Shown here in pieces: positions 18,943 to 26,977 of a stretch of DNA of 64,000 nucleotides. The stretch covers positions 806,001-870,000 of the forward strand of contig NZ_CP040509.1 in the NCBI RefSeq assembly GCF_005845365.1, written 5' to 3'. Made by a program: the position numbers and the translations under genes. This stretch comes from Rhodoluna limnophila (GTDB taxonomy: Bacteria; Actinomycetota; Actinomycetes; Actinomycetales; Microbacteriaceae). The notes beneath the pieces are model-generated. The model searched no databases. It saw only the letters and a list, made by a program, of their open reading frames with translations, and was not told where the DNA came from. How positions within the stretch are numbered: position 1 is the stretch's first letter; the number at the start of each line of letters is the position of its first letter.

Positions 18943-19392
18943 ATGGCCAATGGCTTTGAAGAAGCCGGCAGAGTGGAGCCGGTACGAATTAAGGGCACCG
19001 ATGGAATCCATGTCGGTGGCAACTTTTACGAGCAAATCGGCGGTTCGGCAACCTTTGAAAAGCTGGCAAATAAGTTTTATGAGGGCATAGCCGGCGATGA
19101 GGTTTTGCGCCCTATGTACCCGGACGGCGACTTAGCCCCCGCTGCCCGCCGCATGCAATTGTTCCTGGAACAGTATTGGGGTGGCCCAACCACGTACCAG
19201 GAAGAACGTGGCCACCCGCGGCTGAGAATGCGCCACAACCCATACAAAATTAATCCTGATGCTCGCGACCGCTGGCTGAACCACATGAGAGTGGCGGTGG
19301 CCAGTTTGTCGCTCCCTCAACTGCAGGAAGCCGAACTTTGGGGCTACCTGGAGCGCGCAGCAACATCGATGCTGAACACCTACGAGGACTGA
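18943..19392 (+). CDS. glbO: Truncated haemoglobin, group II (trHbO-like)
   Basis: A 149-residue 2-over-2 globin. The B-helix FYEQIGG/ATFEKLANKFYEGI region, the proximal His in RMRHNPY, and the YWGGP and WLNHM elements match the group II (GlbO) family. These proteins bind oxygen and can handle peroxide or NO, or deliver oxygen to respiratory oxidases (family knowledge). A 30-residue N-terminal extension (MANGFEEAGRVEPVRIKG) precedes the globin fold. The ATG follows the mscS TAG directly, making pepN-mscS-glbO an operon with no spacers. The conserved group II Trp is plausibly the one in DARDRWLNHM or YWGGP. Confidence 0.92.
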   Translation: MANGFEEAGRVEPVRIKGTDGIHVGGNFYEQIGGSATFEKLANKFYEGIAGDEVLRPMYPDGDLAPAARRMQLFLEQYWGGPTTYQEERGHPRLRMRHNPYKINPDARDRWLNHMRVAVASLSLPQLQEAELWGYLERAATSMLNTYED

Positions 19393-19405
19393 GCCTCAGT
19401 AACGG

Positions 19406-20068
19406 CTAGAACTTGGTGGCGACCTTGGCCAGCACGTGCCCGTGTTGACTACTTAAACGCACCCAACCATCAGCGTGATACAGTCCGACTTCTTCGTTTT
19501 CGGTAAGGAAACCAAGACCTGCAGCTACGAAAGCGGCTCCGGTCGGAATCTTGGTCTCGAGGTCAATTCCTCTTCCCCAAATTTCGCCTCTGATTCGGGC
19601 AGCAATAGGGCCTCCGACCGACTCCGGCAAAGAGGCTGCTACTTCAGCAATTCCATCGCGAGCAATTTGGGTGAGTCGAACCTCGTTGATGGCACCCATC
19701 TGGACCCAACCCTGGCGTGGAGGTGAGATGCCAGCCCATGGCGCACGCTGGGTCTCAATCATCTGAATTTTGAATTCTTTGGTTTCAGAATCCCCAAGCA
19801 GTCGGGCCAATCTTTCCAACACGGCACCGATCGGAACCAATACATCTACCTCAGCTGGTTCCGCCAGTTCGCAGGTGCGGAGGCCAAGTACGGTCGGGCC
19901 TGAATCCATCAGGTTTCCTGAAAAAATCGGTGCCACGTAAGCAGCTAGGACGTTGCCGAAGGCGCGCAGGCGCACCAGGCCCTCTGGATCAAGTCGCTTG
20001 GCACGGTTAAGGAACGATTGGAGATCGGCTGCGGTCTGCTCATCAGCTAGGTAAAACGGGTTAATCAT
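19406..20068 (-). CDS. Conserved actinobacterial protein of unknown function
   Basis: A 220-residue soluble protein; I do not recognise a named domain. There is no signal peptide or membrane segment. The N-terminal half is helix-rich (ADLQSFLNRAKRLDPEGLVRLRAF) and the C-terminal half contains repeated Gly/Ala patterns (IPTGAAFVAAGLGFL) and a closing LSSQHGHVLAKVATKF. The sequence is well formed, with no frameshift and with codon use like its neighbours. Proteins of this look sit near trHbO and tesB in related genomes by my recollection, which is weak evidence. It is convergent with glbO (13-base gap) and divergent from tesB (56-base shared promoter region). Confidence 0.6.
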   Translation of the reverse strand: MINPFYLADEQTAADLQSFLNRAKRLDPEGLVRLRAFGNVLAAYVAPIFSGNLMDSGPTVLGLRTCELAEPAEVDVLVPIGAVLERLARLLGDSETKEFKIQMIETQRAPWAGISPPRQGWVQMGAINEVRLTQIARDGIAEVAASLPESVGGPIAARIRGEIWGRGIDLETKIPTGAAFVAAGLGFLTENEEVGLYHADGWVRLSSQHGHVLAKVATKF

Positions 20069-20124
20069 GACGTGTCTAAACTAGCCTGTATCCGGCAAAG
20101 TTGCCTATCCGAGATGAGTAACTC

Positions 20125-21015
20125 ATGAACACCACAATCCCAAATAATCCTTTGGAAGAAATGATTGCCACGCTCAACCTCAGCGATGCAAACGGCGCGA
20201 AGACTCGCGAAGACATTTTTACGGGGCCCAGCCAGTGGATGCCACACGGTCGCGTTTTTGGCGGTCAGGTACTAGCCCAAAGCCTGGTAGCTGCCACCAG
20301 AACAGTTGAAGACCGTTTCGTTCACTCACTTCACGGATACTTTCTGCGCCCAGGTGACATAAACCTGCCAATCACTTTTTCGGTGGATCGCCTCCGCGAC
20401 GGCCGTTCTTTCAGCACCCGCAGAGTCCAGGCCTACCAAAAAGGCGAGCCGATTTTCTCGATGATTGCCTCGTTTCAGGTAACGGACCCGGGCCTTGAAC
20501 ATCAGGATGCATTTCCTGCCGGAATTCCCGACCCTGAGACACTGCCCAGCGCTGCGGAACTAATCGGCGAAAACCCGCACCCAGTTGCCCAATACTGGGC
20601 CAAGGCCAGACCTTTTGACATGAGACATGTCGGCTCGCCGATCTATTTCTCTGTCAAGGGCGAGCAGGTGCCGCACCAGGCAGTCTGGCTAAAAGCGCTA
20701 GGAACAATGCCTGATGACTTGACTCTCCACACCGCGGCCTTGGCCTACGCAAGTGACTACTCGATTTTGGAGAGTATTTACCGAGCACATGGAATCGCCT
20801 GGTCACACCCTGGCCTCAAATCGGCCAGCCTTGACCATGCCATGTGGTTTCACCGCCAAGCAAAGGTAGATGACTGGATGCTCTATGTTCAAGAATCCCC
20901 GAGTGCTCAGGGTGGTCGTGGACTTGCGATGGGCAAGATTTTTAGCCGGGATGGACAACTTCTGGCCACAGTAGCCCAAGAAGGCATGGTTCGGGTTCCA
21001 GAAATGGCAGACTAG
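20125..21015 (+). CDS. tesB: Acyl-CoA thioesterase II
   Basis: A 296-residue double hot-dog thioesterase that hydrolyses acyl-CoA to free fatty acid and CoA. The first hot-dog contains GRVFGGQVLAQSLVAA and HSLHGYFLRPGD; the second contains KALGTMPDDLTLHTAALAYASDYSIL and SLDHAMWFHR. These match the TesB family, including the Asp/Thr/Gln catalytic pattern expected in LHTAALAYASD and HGYF. Length equals E. coli TesB within about ten residues. The start ATG at 20125 has only a weak GAG-type ribosome binding site. It is likely a housekeeping enzyme controlling the acyl-CoA pool. Confidence 0.92.
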   Translation: MNTTIPNNPLEEMIATLNLSDANGAKTREDIFTGPSQWMPHGRVFGGQVLAQSLVAATRTVEDRFVHSLHGYFLRPGDINLPITFSVDRLRDGRSFSTRRVQAYQKGEPIFSMIASFQVTDPGLEHQDAFPAGIPDPETLPSAAELIGENPHPVAQYWAKARPFDMRHVGSPIYFSVKGEQVPHQAVWLKALGTMPDDLTLHTAALAYASDYSILESIYRAHGIAWSHPGLKSASLDHAMWFHRQAKVDDWMLYVQESPSAQGGRGLAMGKIFSRDGQLLATVAQEGMVRVPEMAD

Positions 21016-21086
21016 AAGCATATCCTCTGGAGTTCGGGCAGTAGTCAGCGCATAGGAGCACTGGCGGGGGACCCAGGAATGGACCA

Positions 21087-22448
21087 TTGGTTCGAATGAT
21101 TAATCGCGACAAATTATCAGTACTTTACGCGCGCGAGCAGGCAACATTTGTTGAGCGCAATCCAAAATCCAAAGCGGCCTACCAGAATGCCAACCACCTA
21201 TTTGGCAAAGTTCCCATGACTTGGATGAACAAAAAAGCCGGCGGGTTCCCGATTTATTTTGACCGAGCAGTCGGTAATCGAATTTGGGACATTGACGGCC
21301 ACGAGTACATCGACTTTGCCCTTGGTGACACCGGAGCCATGGCAGGGCACTCAGCGCCAGCTGTAGTAGACGCCATTACAAAGCAGGTCAAAGACAAAGG
21401 CGGCCTGACTGTGATGCTGCCAACTGAGGACGCCGAGTGGGTTGCCCGAAACCTGACCGAGCGCTTTGGAATGGCCAAGTGGAGCTTCTCGCTCACCGCA
21501 ACCGACGCTAACCGCTGGGCTATTCGCTTGGTGCGTGCAATTACCGGCAAATCAAAGATCTTGTTCAACGCCTACTGCTACCACGGTTCTGTGGATGAGG
21601 CATTGATTGTGGTTGGTCCAGATGGCGAAGGGATGAGCAGGCCAGGCAATGTGGGCTCCCCCGTAGACGTGACCATGACCTCTCGCGTGGCTGAATTCAA
21701 CGACCTTGAAGGCCTCGAAAGGCAGCTAAAGAACGGCGATGTTGCCGCGGTATTGATGGAACCGGCGATGACCAACATCGGCATCGTCCTGCCTGAACCT
21801 GGCTATCTTGCCGGAGTGCGTGAGCTGACACGAAAGTATGACGCGCTGCTGATCATCGACGAAACTCACACGTTCTCAGCCGGCTACGGAGGTATGACCA
21901 AACGAGACAGACTGGAGCCTGATGTTTTTGTTATTGGTAAGGCTATTGCCGGCGGAATTCCGACCGGAACTTACGGATTGAGTGAAGCATTCGCTGAAAA
22001 AGTATTGAGCCGAACCGATCTGGACCTAGTAGACATGGGTGGCGTTGGTGGAACGCTTGCCGGTAACCCGCTGCAGGTAGCGGCCATGCGGGCCACCCTC
22101 GAGCATGTTCTGACCGAGGATAACTTCAAGTACATGATTGATCTGGCCACCGTTTTCACCGACGGCGTCGACGAATTATTCACTCGGTATAACCTTCCTT
22201 GGTCGATAAACCAATTGGGCGCCCGAGCTGAATACCGCTTTGCCAAGCCGTACCCAAAAAATGGCACCGATGCTTATGAGTCAGCCGATGCCGAACTTGA
22301 GGACTTCCTGCACCTCTACTTGGTAAATCGCGGAATTCTTTTGACTCCATTCCACAACATGGCGCTGATGTGCCCAACCACTACCCTGGCGGATGTTGAG
22401 AAGCACAACGCTGTATTTGAAGACGCCATAAAAGAGTTGGTTGGCTAA
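21087..22448 (+). CDS. Class III pyridoxal-phosphate aminotransferase (GSA-aminotransferase-like)
   Basis: A 453-residue fold-type I PLP enzyme. IDGHEYIDFALGDTGAMAGHS, the cofactor-pocket Asp in LLIIDETHTFSAGYGG, and the Schiff-base Lys in VIGKAIAGGIPTG (about residue 284) identify class III. It resembles glutamate-1-semialdehyde aminomutase (HemL) most by pattern. However, the substrate-region sequences (PMTWMNKKAGGFPIYF, NAYCYHGSVDEALIV) point to a separate actinobacterial subgroup annotated loosely as aspartate aminotransferase family. I use TTG 21087 because AGGA lies eight bases ahead; ATG 21096 is an in-frame alternative without a ribosome binding site. Substrate unknown; no haem genes nearby. 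Confidence 0.85.
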   Translation: MVRMINRDKLSVLYAREQATFVERNPKSKAAYQNANHLFGKVPMTWMNKKAGGFPIYFDRAVGNRIWDIDGHEYIDFALGDTGAMAGHSAPAVVDAITKQVKDKGGLTVMLPTEDAEWVARNLTERFGMAKWSFSLTATDANRWAIRLVRAITGKSKILFNAYCYHGSVDEALIVVGPDGEGMSRPGNVGSPVDVTMTSRVAEFNDLEGLERQLKNGDVAAVLMEPAMTNIGIVLPEPGYLAGVRELTRKYDALLIIDETHTFSAGYGGMTKRDRLEPDVFVIGKAIAGGIPTGTYGLSEAFAEKVLSRTDLDLVDMGGVGGTLAGNPLQVAAMRATLEHVLTEDNFKYMIDLATVFTDGVDELFTRYNLPWSINQLGARAEYRFAKPYPKNGTDAYESADAELEDFLHLYLVNRGILLTPFHNMALMCPTTTLADVEKHNAVFEDAIKELVG

Positions 22449-22460
22449 TCCCGTCTAATT

Positions 22461-22499
22461 AAATGAAAGGGCCCACTCATTGAGTGGGCCCTTTCATTT
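22461..22499. terminator. Bidirectional terminator between aminotransferase and ettA
   Basis: A 19-base inverted repeat, nearly a perfect palindrome, built on GAAAGGGCCCACTCA and TGAGTGGGCCCTTTC with one central base. A-rich and T-rich flanks suit termination in both directions. It occupies the gap between two convergent genes. Confidence 0.92.
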
Positions 22500-22506
22500 G
22501 CCTGTT

Positions 22507-24189
22507 CTAGTCGCGAGTCAAGCGGCGATAGGTGGAGCGGTGCGGTTTGGCCGCATCCGCACCCAGACGGGCAACCTTGTTTTCTTCGTAGGCTTCGAAG
22601 TTACCTTCAAACCAGTACCACTGATCTGGGTTGTCATCGCTGCCCTCGTAAGCCAAGATATGTGATGCCACACGGTCCAGGAACCAACGGTCGTGGGTAA
22701 TCACAACTGCACAGCCAGGGAAGGCCAAAAGAGCGTTTTCGAGGCTACCCAGAGTCTCAACATCCAAGTCGTTAGTTGGTTCGTCAAGGAGCAGTAGGTT
22801 TCCACCCTGCTTCAGAGTTAGGGCAAGGTTTAGGCGGTTACGCTCACCACCGGAAAGCACTCCGGCAGCCTTCTGCTGGTCTGGGCCCTTAAATCCAAAG
22901 GCTGCGACGTAGGCACGTGAAGGTACTTCTTGGTTTCCGACCTGCATGTAGTCGAGGCCGCCTGACACGACTTCCCAAAGGCTCTTGTTCGGATCGATTC
23001 CTTCGCGAGACTGGTCAACATAGGAAATCTTGACGGTCTCACCAATCTTCAGGTCACCGCCATCAAGTTTTTCGAGGCCAACGATGGTCTTAAACAGCGT
23101 TGACTTACCAACGCCGTTTGGACCAATAACACCGACGATTCCGTTGCGAGGCAGGCTGAAGGATAGGCCGTTGATCAACGAACGACCGTCAAAACCCTTT
23201 TGCAGGTTCTTGGCTTCAATAACAATGTCACCGAGACGTGGACCCATTGGAATCTGAATTTCTTCAAAGTCCAGCTTTCTGGTGCGGTCCGCCTCAGCAG
23301 CCATCTCTTCATACTTAGCCAAACGCGCCTTTGACTTAGTCTGGCGTGCCTTCGGTGAAGATCTAACCCAGTCAAGTTCTTCGCTAAGACGCTTGGCTAG
23401 TTTGGCGTCCTTCTTGCCCTGAACCTCAAGACGTTCACGCTTCTTCTCTAGGTAGGTCGAGTAGTTACCCTCGTATGGGTAGGCGCGGCCTCGGTCCAAT
23501 TCAAGAATCCACTGGGCAACGTTGTCGAGGAAGTATCGGTCGTGGGTAACTGCCAATACAGCACCCGGATACTTGGCCAGGTGCTGCTCTAGCCAAAGGA
23601 CAGACTCGGCATCGAGGTGGTTAGTCGGCTCGTCAAGAAGTAGCAGGTCAGGCTTCTCAAGCAGCAACTTACATAGGGCGACTCGGCGACGCTCACCACC
23701 TGAAAGGTTAGTTACCGGAGTGTCTCCAGGTGGGCAGCGAAGCGCATCCATTGCCTGCTCAAGCTGCGAGTCGAGATCCCACGCGTCAAGGTGGTCAATT
23801 TGCTCCTGCAGGTGACCCATCTCTTCTAGTAGAGCGTCAAAGTCGGCATCTGGCTCGGCCATCAAAGCTGAGATCTCGTTGAAGCGGTCCAGCTTGGCCT
23901 TGGTGTCCTTCACGGCCAGCTCTACGTTGCCTAGAACAGTCAGGGTCTCGTCGAGCGGTGGCTCCTGCATAAGAATGCCTACGGTGTGCTCTGGGCTTAG
24001 TCGGGCCTCACCATTGCTTGGTGTGTCAAGGCCAGCCATAATTTTCAGAACGGTTGACTTACCTGCTCCGTTTGGTCCGACAACACCGATTTTTGCACCT
24101 GGCAAAAACGCCAGCGTGACATCGTCGAGAATTACTTTGTCGCCGTGCGCTTTTCGCGCCTTGATCATCTGATAGATGAATTCAGCCAT
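22507..24189 (-). CDS. ettA: EttA-type ABC-F translational throttle ATPase
   Basis: A 560-residue ABC-F protein with two ATPase cassettes and no membrane domain. Walker A motifs are GPNGAGKS at 38-45 and GPNGVGKS in the second half. Signatures are LSGGERRRVAL and LSGGERNRLNL, and Walker B motifs end in LLLLDEPTNHLD and LLLLDEPTNDLD. The inter-domain linker is Lys/Arg-rich (KKRERLEVQGKKDAKLAKRL). The start ATG 24189 gives MAEFIYQMIKARKAHGDK, the standard EttA N-terminus; upstream in-frame codons are not credible. EttA binds the ribosomal E site and gates early elongation according to ATP/ADP ratio (known in E. coli). No ribosome binding site is evident, and a 227-base structured leader separates it from ssb. 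Confidence 0.94.
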   Translation of the reverse strand: MAEFIYQMIKARKAHGDKVILDDVTLAFLPGAKIGVVGPNGAGKSTVLKIMAGLDTPSNGEARLSPEHTVGILMQEPPLDETLTVLGNVELAVKDTKAKLDRFNEISALMAEPDADFDALLEEMGHLQEQIDHLDAWDLDSQLEQAMDALRCPPGDTPVTNLSGGERRRVALCKLLLEKPDLLLLDEPTNHLDAESVLWLEQHLAKYPGAVLAVTHDRYFLDNVAQWILELDRGRAYPYEGNYSTYLEKKRERLEVQGKKDAKLAKRLSEELDWVRSSPKARQTKSKARLAKYEEMAAEADRTRKLDFEEIQIPMGPRLGDIVIEAKNLQKGFDGRSLINGLSFSLPRNGIVGVIGPNGVGKSTLFKTIVGLEKLDGGDLKIGETVKISYVDQSREGIDPNKSLWEVVSGGLDYMQVGNQEVPSRAYVAAFGFKGPDQQKAAGVLSGGERNRLNLALTLKQGGNLLLLDEPTNDLDVETLGSLENALLAFPGCAVVITHDRWFLDRVASHILAYEGSDDNPDQWYWFEGNFEAYEENKVARLGADAAKPHRSTYRRLTRD

Positions 24190-24244
24190 GTGAAATTGGT
24201 CACTTTCGGTAGAAATTTGAAGCAGCCGGGCCACAAAAAGAAAT

Positions 24245-24400
24245 GGCACCCTCTAGCAGTGAGATTGCTGTGGATATAAGTTTACCCGACCAAAATTGGC
24301 TTCAAAATGAGCCTGAGAATGCAATCCAAAACTAGAGGGTGCCGCCCTCCCAAGGGGTAGGAGGTTTAGACTGAGCCGCCTTGAGGGGCAAAACGACCCA
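24245..24400 (-). ncRNA. Candidate structured leader or small RNA between ssb and ettA
   Basis: A perfect 12-bp inverted repeat (GGCACCCTCTAG at 24245-24256, CTAGAGGGTGCC at 24332-24343) closes a 75-base region containing two smaller hairpins: AGCA/TGCT near 24255-24269 and GGCT/AGCC at 24298-24313. Read on the minus strand, the last arm is followed by ATTTCTTTTTG, terminator-like. Upstream on that strand, sequence at 24344-24389 can pair with itself (GCCCTCCCAAGG with CCTTGAGGGGC), or CCCTC can pair with the GAGGG inside the 12-bp arm. That gives mutually exclusive folds. No open reading frame fills the region. I could not match it to tmRNA, RNase P, 6S or SRP RNA. Leader of ettA or separate RNA are both possible. 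Confidence 0.45.
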
Positions 24401-24416
24401 GTGGCCTGCTTACGAC

Positions 24417-24857
24417 TTACTTCGCGCTGCTTGCGCCAACCAATTCGTTGGCGTCGTCGATCATGGCCGGTGGTTCTTCTGCCTCATCAAACTCTCGAAC
24501 GAGAACCGTTCTTGTAAACACCGAGCTTCCCCAGGTTAGGTCGTGACCGAGGCTGTCCGCCTCAATTTCAACCGAGGTACCGGCGCGCTCGCCGTTGTCC
24601 CAATCGCGAACTCGAAGTCTGCCGAAAAGGGTGACTCGATCACCCTTGGAAACTGAACCCGCTGCGTTGATAGCCAATTGGCGGAATGCGGTGACGGTGA
24701 ACCAGTTGGTCTCGCCGTCAACCCATTTATTAGCTGAGCGATCAAAGCGCCGTTGCGATGATGCCAGTCGAAATGAAGTGATTGGTAAACCGTCCTGGGT
24801 GACCAGATGACGCGGTGTTGTTGCCACTAAACCAGAAACTGCGAGCGACTCCGACAT
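24417..24857 (-). CDS. ssb: Single-stranded DNA-binding protein, paralogue lacking the acidic tip
   Basis: A 146-residue OB-fold SSB. The N-terminal 110 residues contain the family landmarks TSFRLASSQRRFDRSANKWVDGETNWFTVTAF (in part) and KGDRVTLFGRLRVRDW. The C-terminus ends in ELVGASSAK rather than the DDDIPF-like tip through which the main SSB recruits repair and replication proteins. This suggests a secondary SSB of the SsbB kind, with the principal ssb expected elsewhere (between rpsF and rpsR in most actinobacteria; not in this window). An AAAGG ribosome binding site precedes the ATG. The position upstream of ettA is shared by related genomes as far as I recall. Confidence 0.85.
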   Translation of the reverse strand: MSESLAVSGLVATTPRHLVTQDGLPITSFRLASSQRRFDRSANKWVDGETNWFTVTAFRQLAINAAGSVSKGDRVTLFGRLRVRDWDNGERAGTSVEIEADSLGHDLTWGSSVFTRTVLVREFDEAEEPPAMIDDANELVGASSAK

Positions 24858-24963
24858 TTTTTGCCTTTCTCTTTACCCCGAGAGCCGGTTGCTATCGGTG
24901 TGTATTGAGTTTGGCTAACGGAATCACCTGGGTGTCAGCAACCCCAGAAAATGTGGAAAACGG

Positions 24964-25485
24964 CTACTTTATGTAGCTTGTGAATGAATCCCGAATTTTT
25001 GCCATCTTCGGCGCAACCACAGCATTGCAGTACCCCTGAAACGGGTTCTTGGCAAAGAAATCCTGGTGATATTCCTCAGCGATCCAGAACTCAACGGCCG
25101 GCTCAACTGCTGTCACAATGCTTGGACCCCAAACAGACTTGGCTCGCTCGATGGCAGACTCAAACAAAATGCGCTGGGTTTCATCGCGGTAAAACATAAC
25201 CGAACGATACTGAGTGCCAATGTCATGCCCCTGCCGGTTTAGTTGGGTTGGGTCGTGCATCGTGAAGAACATGTCGAGAATAACCTCGGCCGGAACAATC
25301 GCTTCATCGAAAATCACTTCAGCAACCTCAACGTGGCCCGTGGCTCCCGAACAGACTGCCTCATAACCGGGGTTTGCAGAGGCACCGCCCATGTAACCAA
25401 CCACCACGTCAGATACACCGGCCACCTGCATGTAGGCACTGTCGAGACACCAGAAACAGCCACCACCAAGAACGAAACTCATCAT
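24964..25485 (-). CDS. msrA: Peptide methionine-(S)-sulfoxide reductase
   Basis: A 173-residue enzyme that repairs methionine-S-sulfoxide in proteins using thioredoxin. The nucleophile is Cys10 in GGCFWC. The GYMGG, GHVEVAEV, HDPTQLNRQGHDIGTQYRS and QDFFAKNP segments are all present. No MsrB domain is fused. The first of two adjacent ATG codons (25485) lies six bases after a TAGGCT -10 element on the minus strand, so the mRNA is probably leaderless. The divergent gene 22 bases away begins an operon with a thioredoxin, a plausible electron donor for MsrA. Confidence 0.96.
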   Translation of the reverse strand: MMSFVLGGGCFWCLDSAYMQVAGVSDVVVGYMGGASANPGYEAVCSGATGHVEVAEVIFDEAIVPAEVILDMFFTMHDPTQLNRQGHDIGTQYRSVMFYRDETQRILFESAIERAKSVWGPSIVTAVEPAVEFWIAEEYHQDFFAKNPFQGYCNAVVAPKMAKIRDSFTSYIK

Positions 25486-25490
25486 GCACC

Positions 25491-25501
25491 TAGCCTAGGC
25501 T
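25491..25501. promoter_or_regulatory. Shared palindromic -10 element for divergent leaderless msrA and aldo/keto reductase
   Basis: The palindrome AGCCTAGGCT (25492-25501) presents TAGGCT on both strands: 25496-25501 on plus and 25497-25492 on minus. Each copy is followed by exactly six bases and then an ATG (25508 rightward, 25485 leftward). The two promoters overlap and should compete for RNA polymerase. No good -35 is visible on either side. Confidence 0.6.
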
Positions 25502-25507
25502 TTAGAC

Positions 25508-26515
25508 ATGAGCTATCAAGCAGCGGCTGACCGCTATTCGAGCATGAATTACCGCCGCACCGGAAAGAGCGGATTGAAGCTTCCGGAACTTTCACTGGGG
25601 CTTTGGCACAACTTTGGCACCAATGATTCGATGGCCACGCAGCGAGCTATTTTGCGTCGAGCGTTTGACCTAGGAATCACCCACTTTGATCTGGCCAATA
25701 ACTACGGTCCGGTCCCCGGATCAGCCGAAGAAAATTTTGGCATCCACCTGGACAAGGACTTTAGGCCGTACCGCGACGAGCTCATCATCTCTACCAAGGC
25801 CGGTTATGACATGTGGCCTGGGCCTTACGGTGAATGGGGTTCACGAAAGTACCTACTCGCTTCACTCGACCAAAGCCTGAAGCGCATGAACCTTGACTAC
25901 GTTGACATTTTTTATTCGCATCGGTTTGACCCAAACACACCGCTTGAAGAGACGATGGGTGCGTTGGCAACGGCGGTGCATTCTGGACGTGCTCTCTATG
26001 CAGGCATCTCAAGTTATGACGCTGAGCAGACCCGGCAGGCCAAAGCCATCCTTGAATCTAAAGGTGTGCCACTGCTTATTCATCAACCTCGTTACTCAAT
26101 GTTTGACCGTACTGCCGAAAAGTCACTATTCGATACGCTCGGCGCCGAGGGTATTGGCTCGATTGTCTTCTCGCCATTGGCGCAGGGTTTGCTGAGCGAC
26201 CGCTATTTGGGCGGTGTGGCACCAAAAGGCTCTCGTGCCGCACTTAATCACTTTCTAAAAGCTCAAAACATCAGCGATGACTACCTAATGCACGCCAACG
26301 CTCTCAACGAAATTGCAAAGCAGCGAGGTCAAACCCTCAGCCAATTGGCTCTGAGCTGGGTTTTGCGACAACCAACGGTTACCTCAGCCCTCATCGGAGT
26401 AAGCAGCGTAAAGCAGTTGGAACAAAACGTTGCAACTTTGAGTTCACCAAAGTTGAGCCTCGAGGAGATTCGAGCAATTGAACCTCATGCCATTCATGGT
26501 TTGGGATTGAACTAA
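25508..26515 (+). CDS. Aldo/keto reductase, YghZ/Gpr (glyceraldehyde-3-phosphate reductase) type
   Basis: A 335-residue NADPH-dependent reductase with the TIM-barrel AKR fold. The catalytic Asp61 and Tyr66 are in HFDLANNYG. The Lys follows in IISTKAGYDMWPGPYG, and the His is in IFYSHRFDPNTP. The N-terminal RYSSMNYRRTGKSGLKLPELSLGLWHNFG and the SAEENFG motif closely match the E. coli YghZ family, which reduces L-glyceraldehyde 3-phosphate and methylglyoxal. The start at 25508 is supported by this alignment and by the leaderless -10 six bases ahead. It is followed 14 bases later by thioredoxin, so the operon looks like a detoxification and redox unit opposite msrA. Confidence 0.9.
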   Translation: MSYQAAADRYSSMNYRRTGKSGLKLPELSLGLWHNFGTNDSMATQRAILRRAFDLGITHFDLANNYGPVPGSAEENFGIHLDKDFRPYRDELIISTKAGYDMWPGPYGEWGSRKYLLASLDQSLKRMNLDYVDIFYSHRFDPNTPLEETMGALATAVHSGRALYAGISSYDAEQTRQAKAILESKGVPLLIHQPRYSMFDRTAEKSLFDTLGAEGIGSIVFSPLAQGLLSDRYLGGVAPKGSRAALNHFLKAQNISDDYLMHANALNEIAKQRGQTLSQLALSWVLRQPTVTSALIGVSSVKQLEQNVATLSSPKLSLEEIRAIEPHAIHGLGLN

Positions 26516-26529
26516 AGGAACAAACACAC

Positions 26530-26919
26530 ATGGCAACTATTGAACTTGGCGCGGCAAACTTTGGCGACACTGTCGTAAAAGAGGGCATCACCATCGTTGA
26601 CTTTTGGGCGGAATGGTGTGGCCCTTGCCGCCAATTTGCGCCAGTTTTCGAAGAAGCGTCGAATAAGCGCCCAGAAATCACTTTCGGAAAGGTCGATACC
26701 GAGGCGGAGAAACAGCTTGCTGGCGAGGCTGGCATCAGCTCGATTCCTACCCTGATGGTTTTCCGTGATGGCATCTTGCTTTACAACCGCGCTGGGGCGT
26801 TGCCGGCAGCAGCCTTGGAAGAGCTAATCACTGCGGTTGAAGGTTTGGACATGGACGAAATTCGCAAGGAAGTCGAGGCCCAGGGCGGCGAGATCGGCGA
26901 CGTTTCAGAACCTAACTAA
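26530..26919 (+). CDS. Thioredoxin
   Basis: A 129-residue protein with the redox centre WCGPC at 29-33, the cis-Pro in GISSIPTLMVF, and the normal fold to about residue 105. A C-terminal extension of about 20 residues (MDEIRKEVEAQGGEIGDVSEPN) is seen in actinobacterial thioredoxins of this type. AAGGA precedes the ATG. It is second in an operon after the aldo/keto reductase and is a likely reductant for MsrA and Gpx encoded nearby. Whether it is the main cellular thioredoxin is unclear, as no thioredoxin reductase gene is in the window. Confidence 0.93.
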   Translation: MATIELGAANFGDTVVKEGITIVDFWAEWCGPCRQFAPVFEEASNKRPEITFGKVDTEAEKQLAGEAGISSIPTLMVFRDGILLYNRAGALPAAALEELITAVEGLDMDEIRKEVEAQGGEIGDVSEPN

Positions 26920-26933
26920 TCAACAGTCAATCT

Positions 26934-26969
26934 AAAAAAGCCCCAGCTTTCAGAGCTGGGGCTTTTTTT
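26934..26969. terminator. Bidirectional terminator after thioredoxin
   Basis: AAAAAAGCCCCAGCT pairs perfectly with AGCTGGGGCTTTTTT across a five-base loop, between the convergent thioredoxin and membrane protein genes. T-runs are present on both strands. Confidence 0.93.
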
Positions 26970-26977
26970 ATTTGGGG

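Noticed and set aside
21079-21099. A six-codon mini-ORF (MDHWFE) overlapping the aminotransferase start, as a leader peptide
   Set aside because: The AGGA beside it is better spaced for TTG 21087, the likely gene start, so the mini-ORF is probably chance.
24245-24400. tmRNA, RNase P RNA, SRP RNA or 6S RNA in the ssb-ettA spacer
   Set aside because: None of their conserved cores (tag-peptide frame, RNase P core motifs, SRP tetraloop region, 6S central bubble layout) could be recognised.
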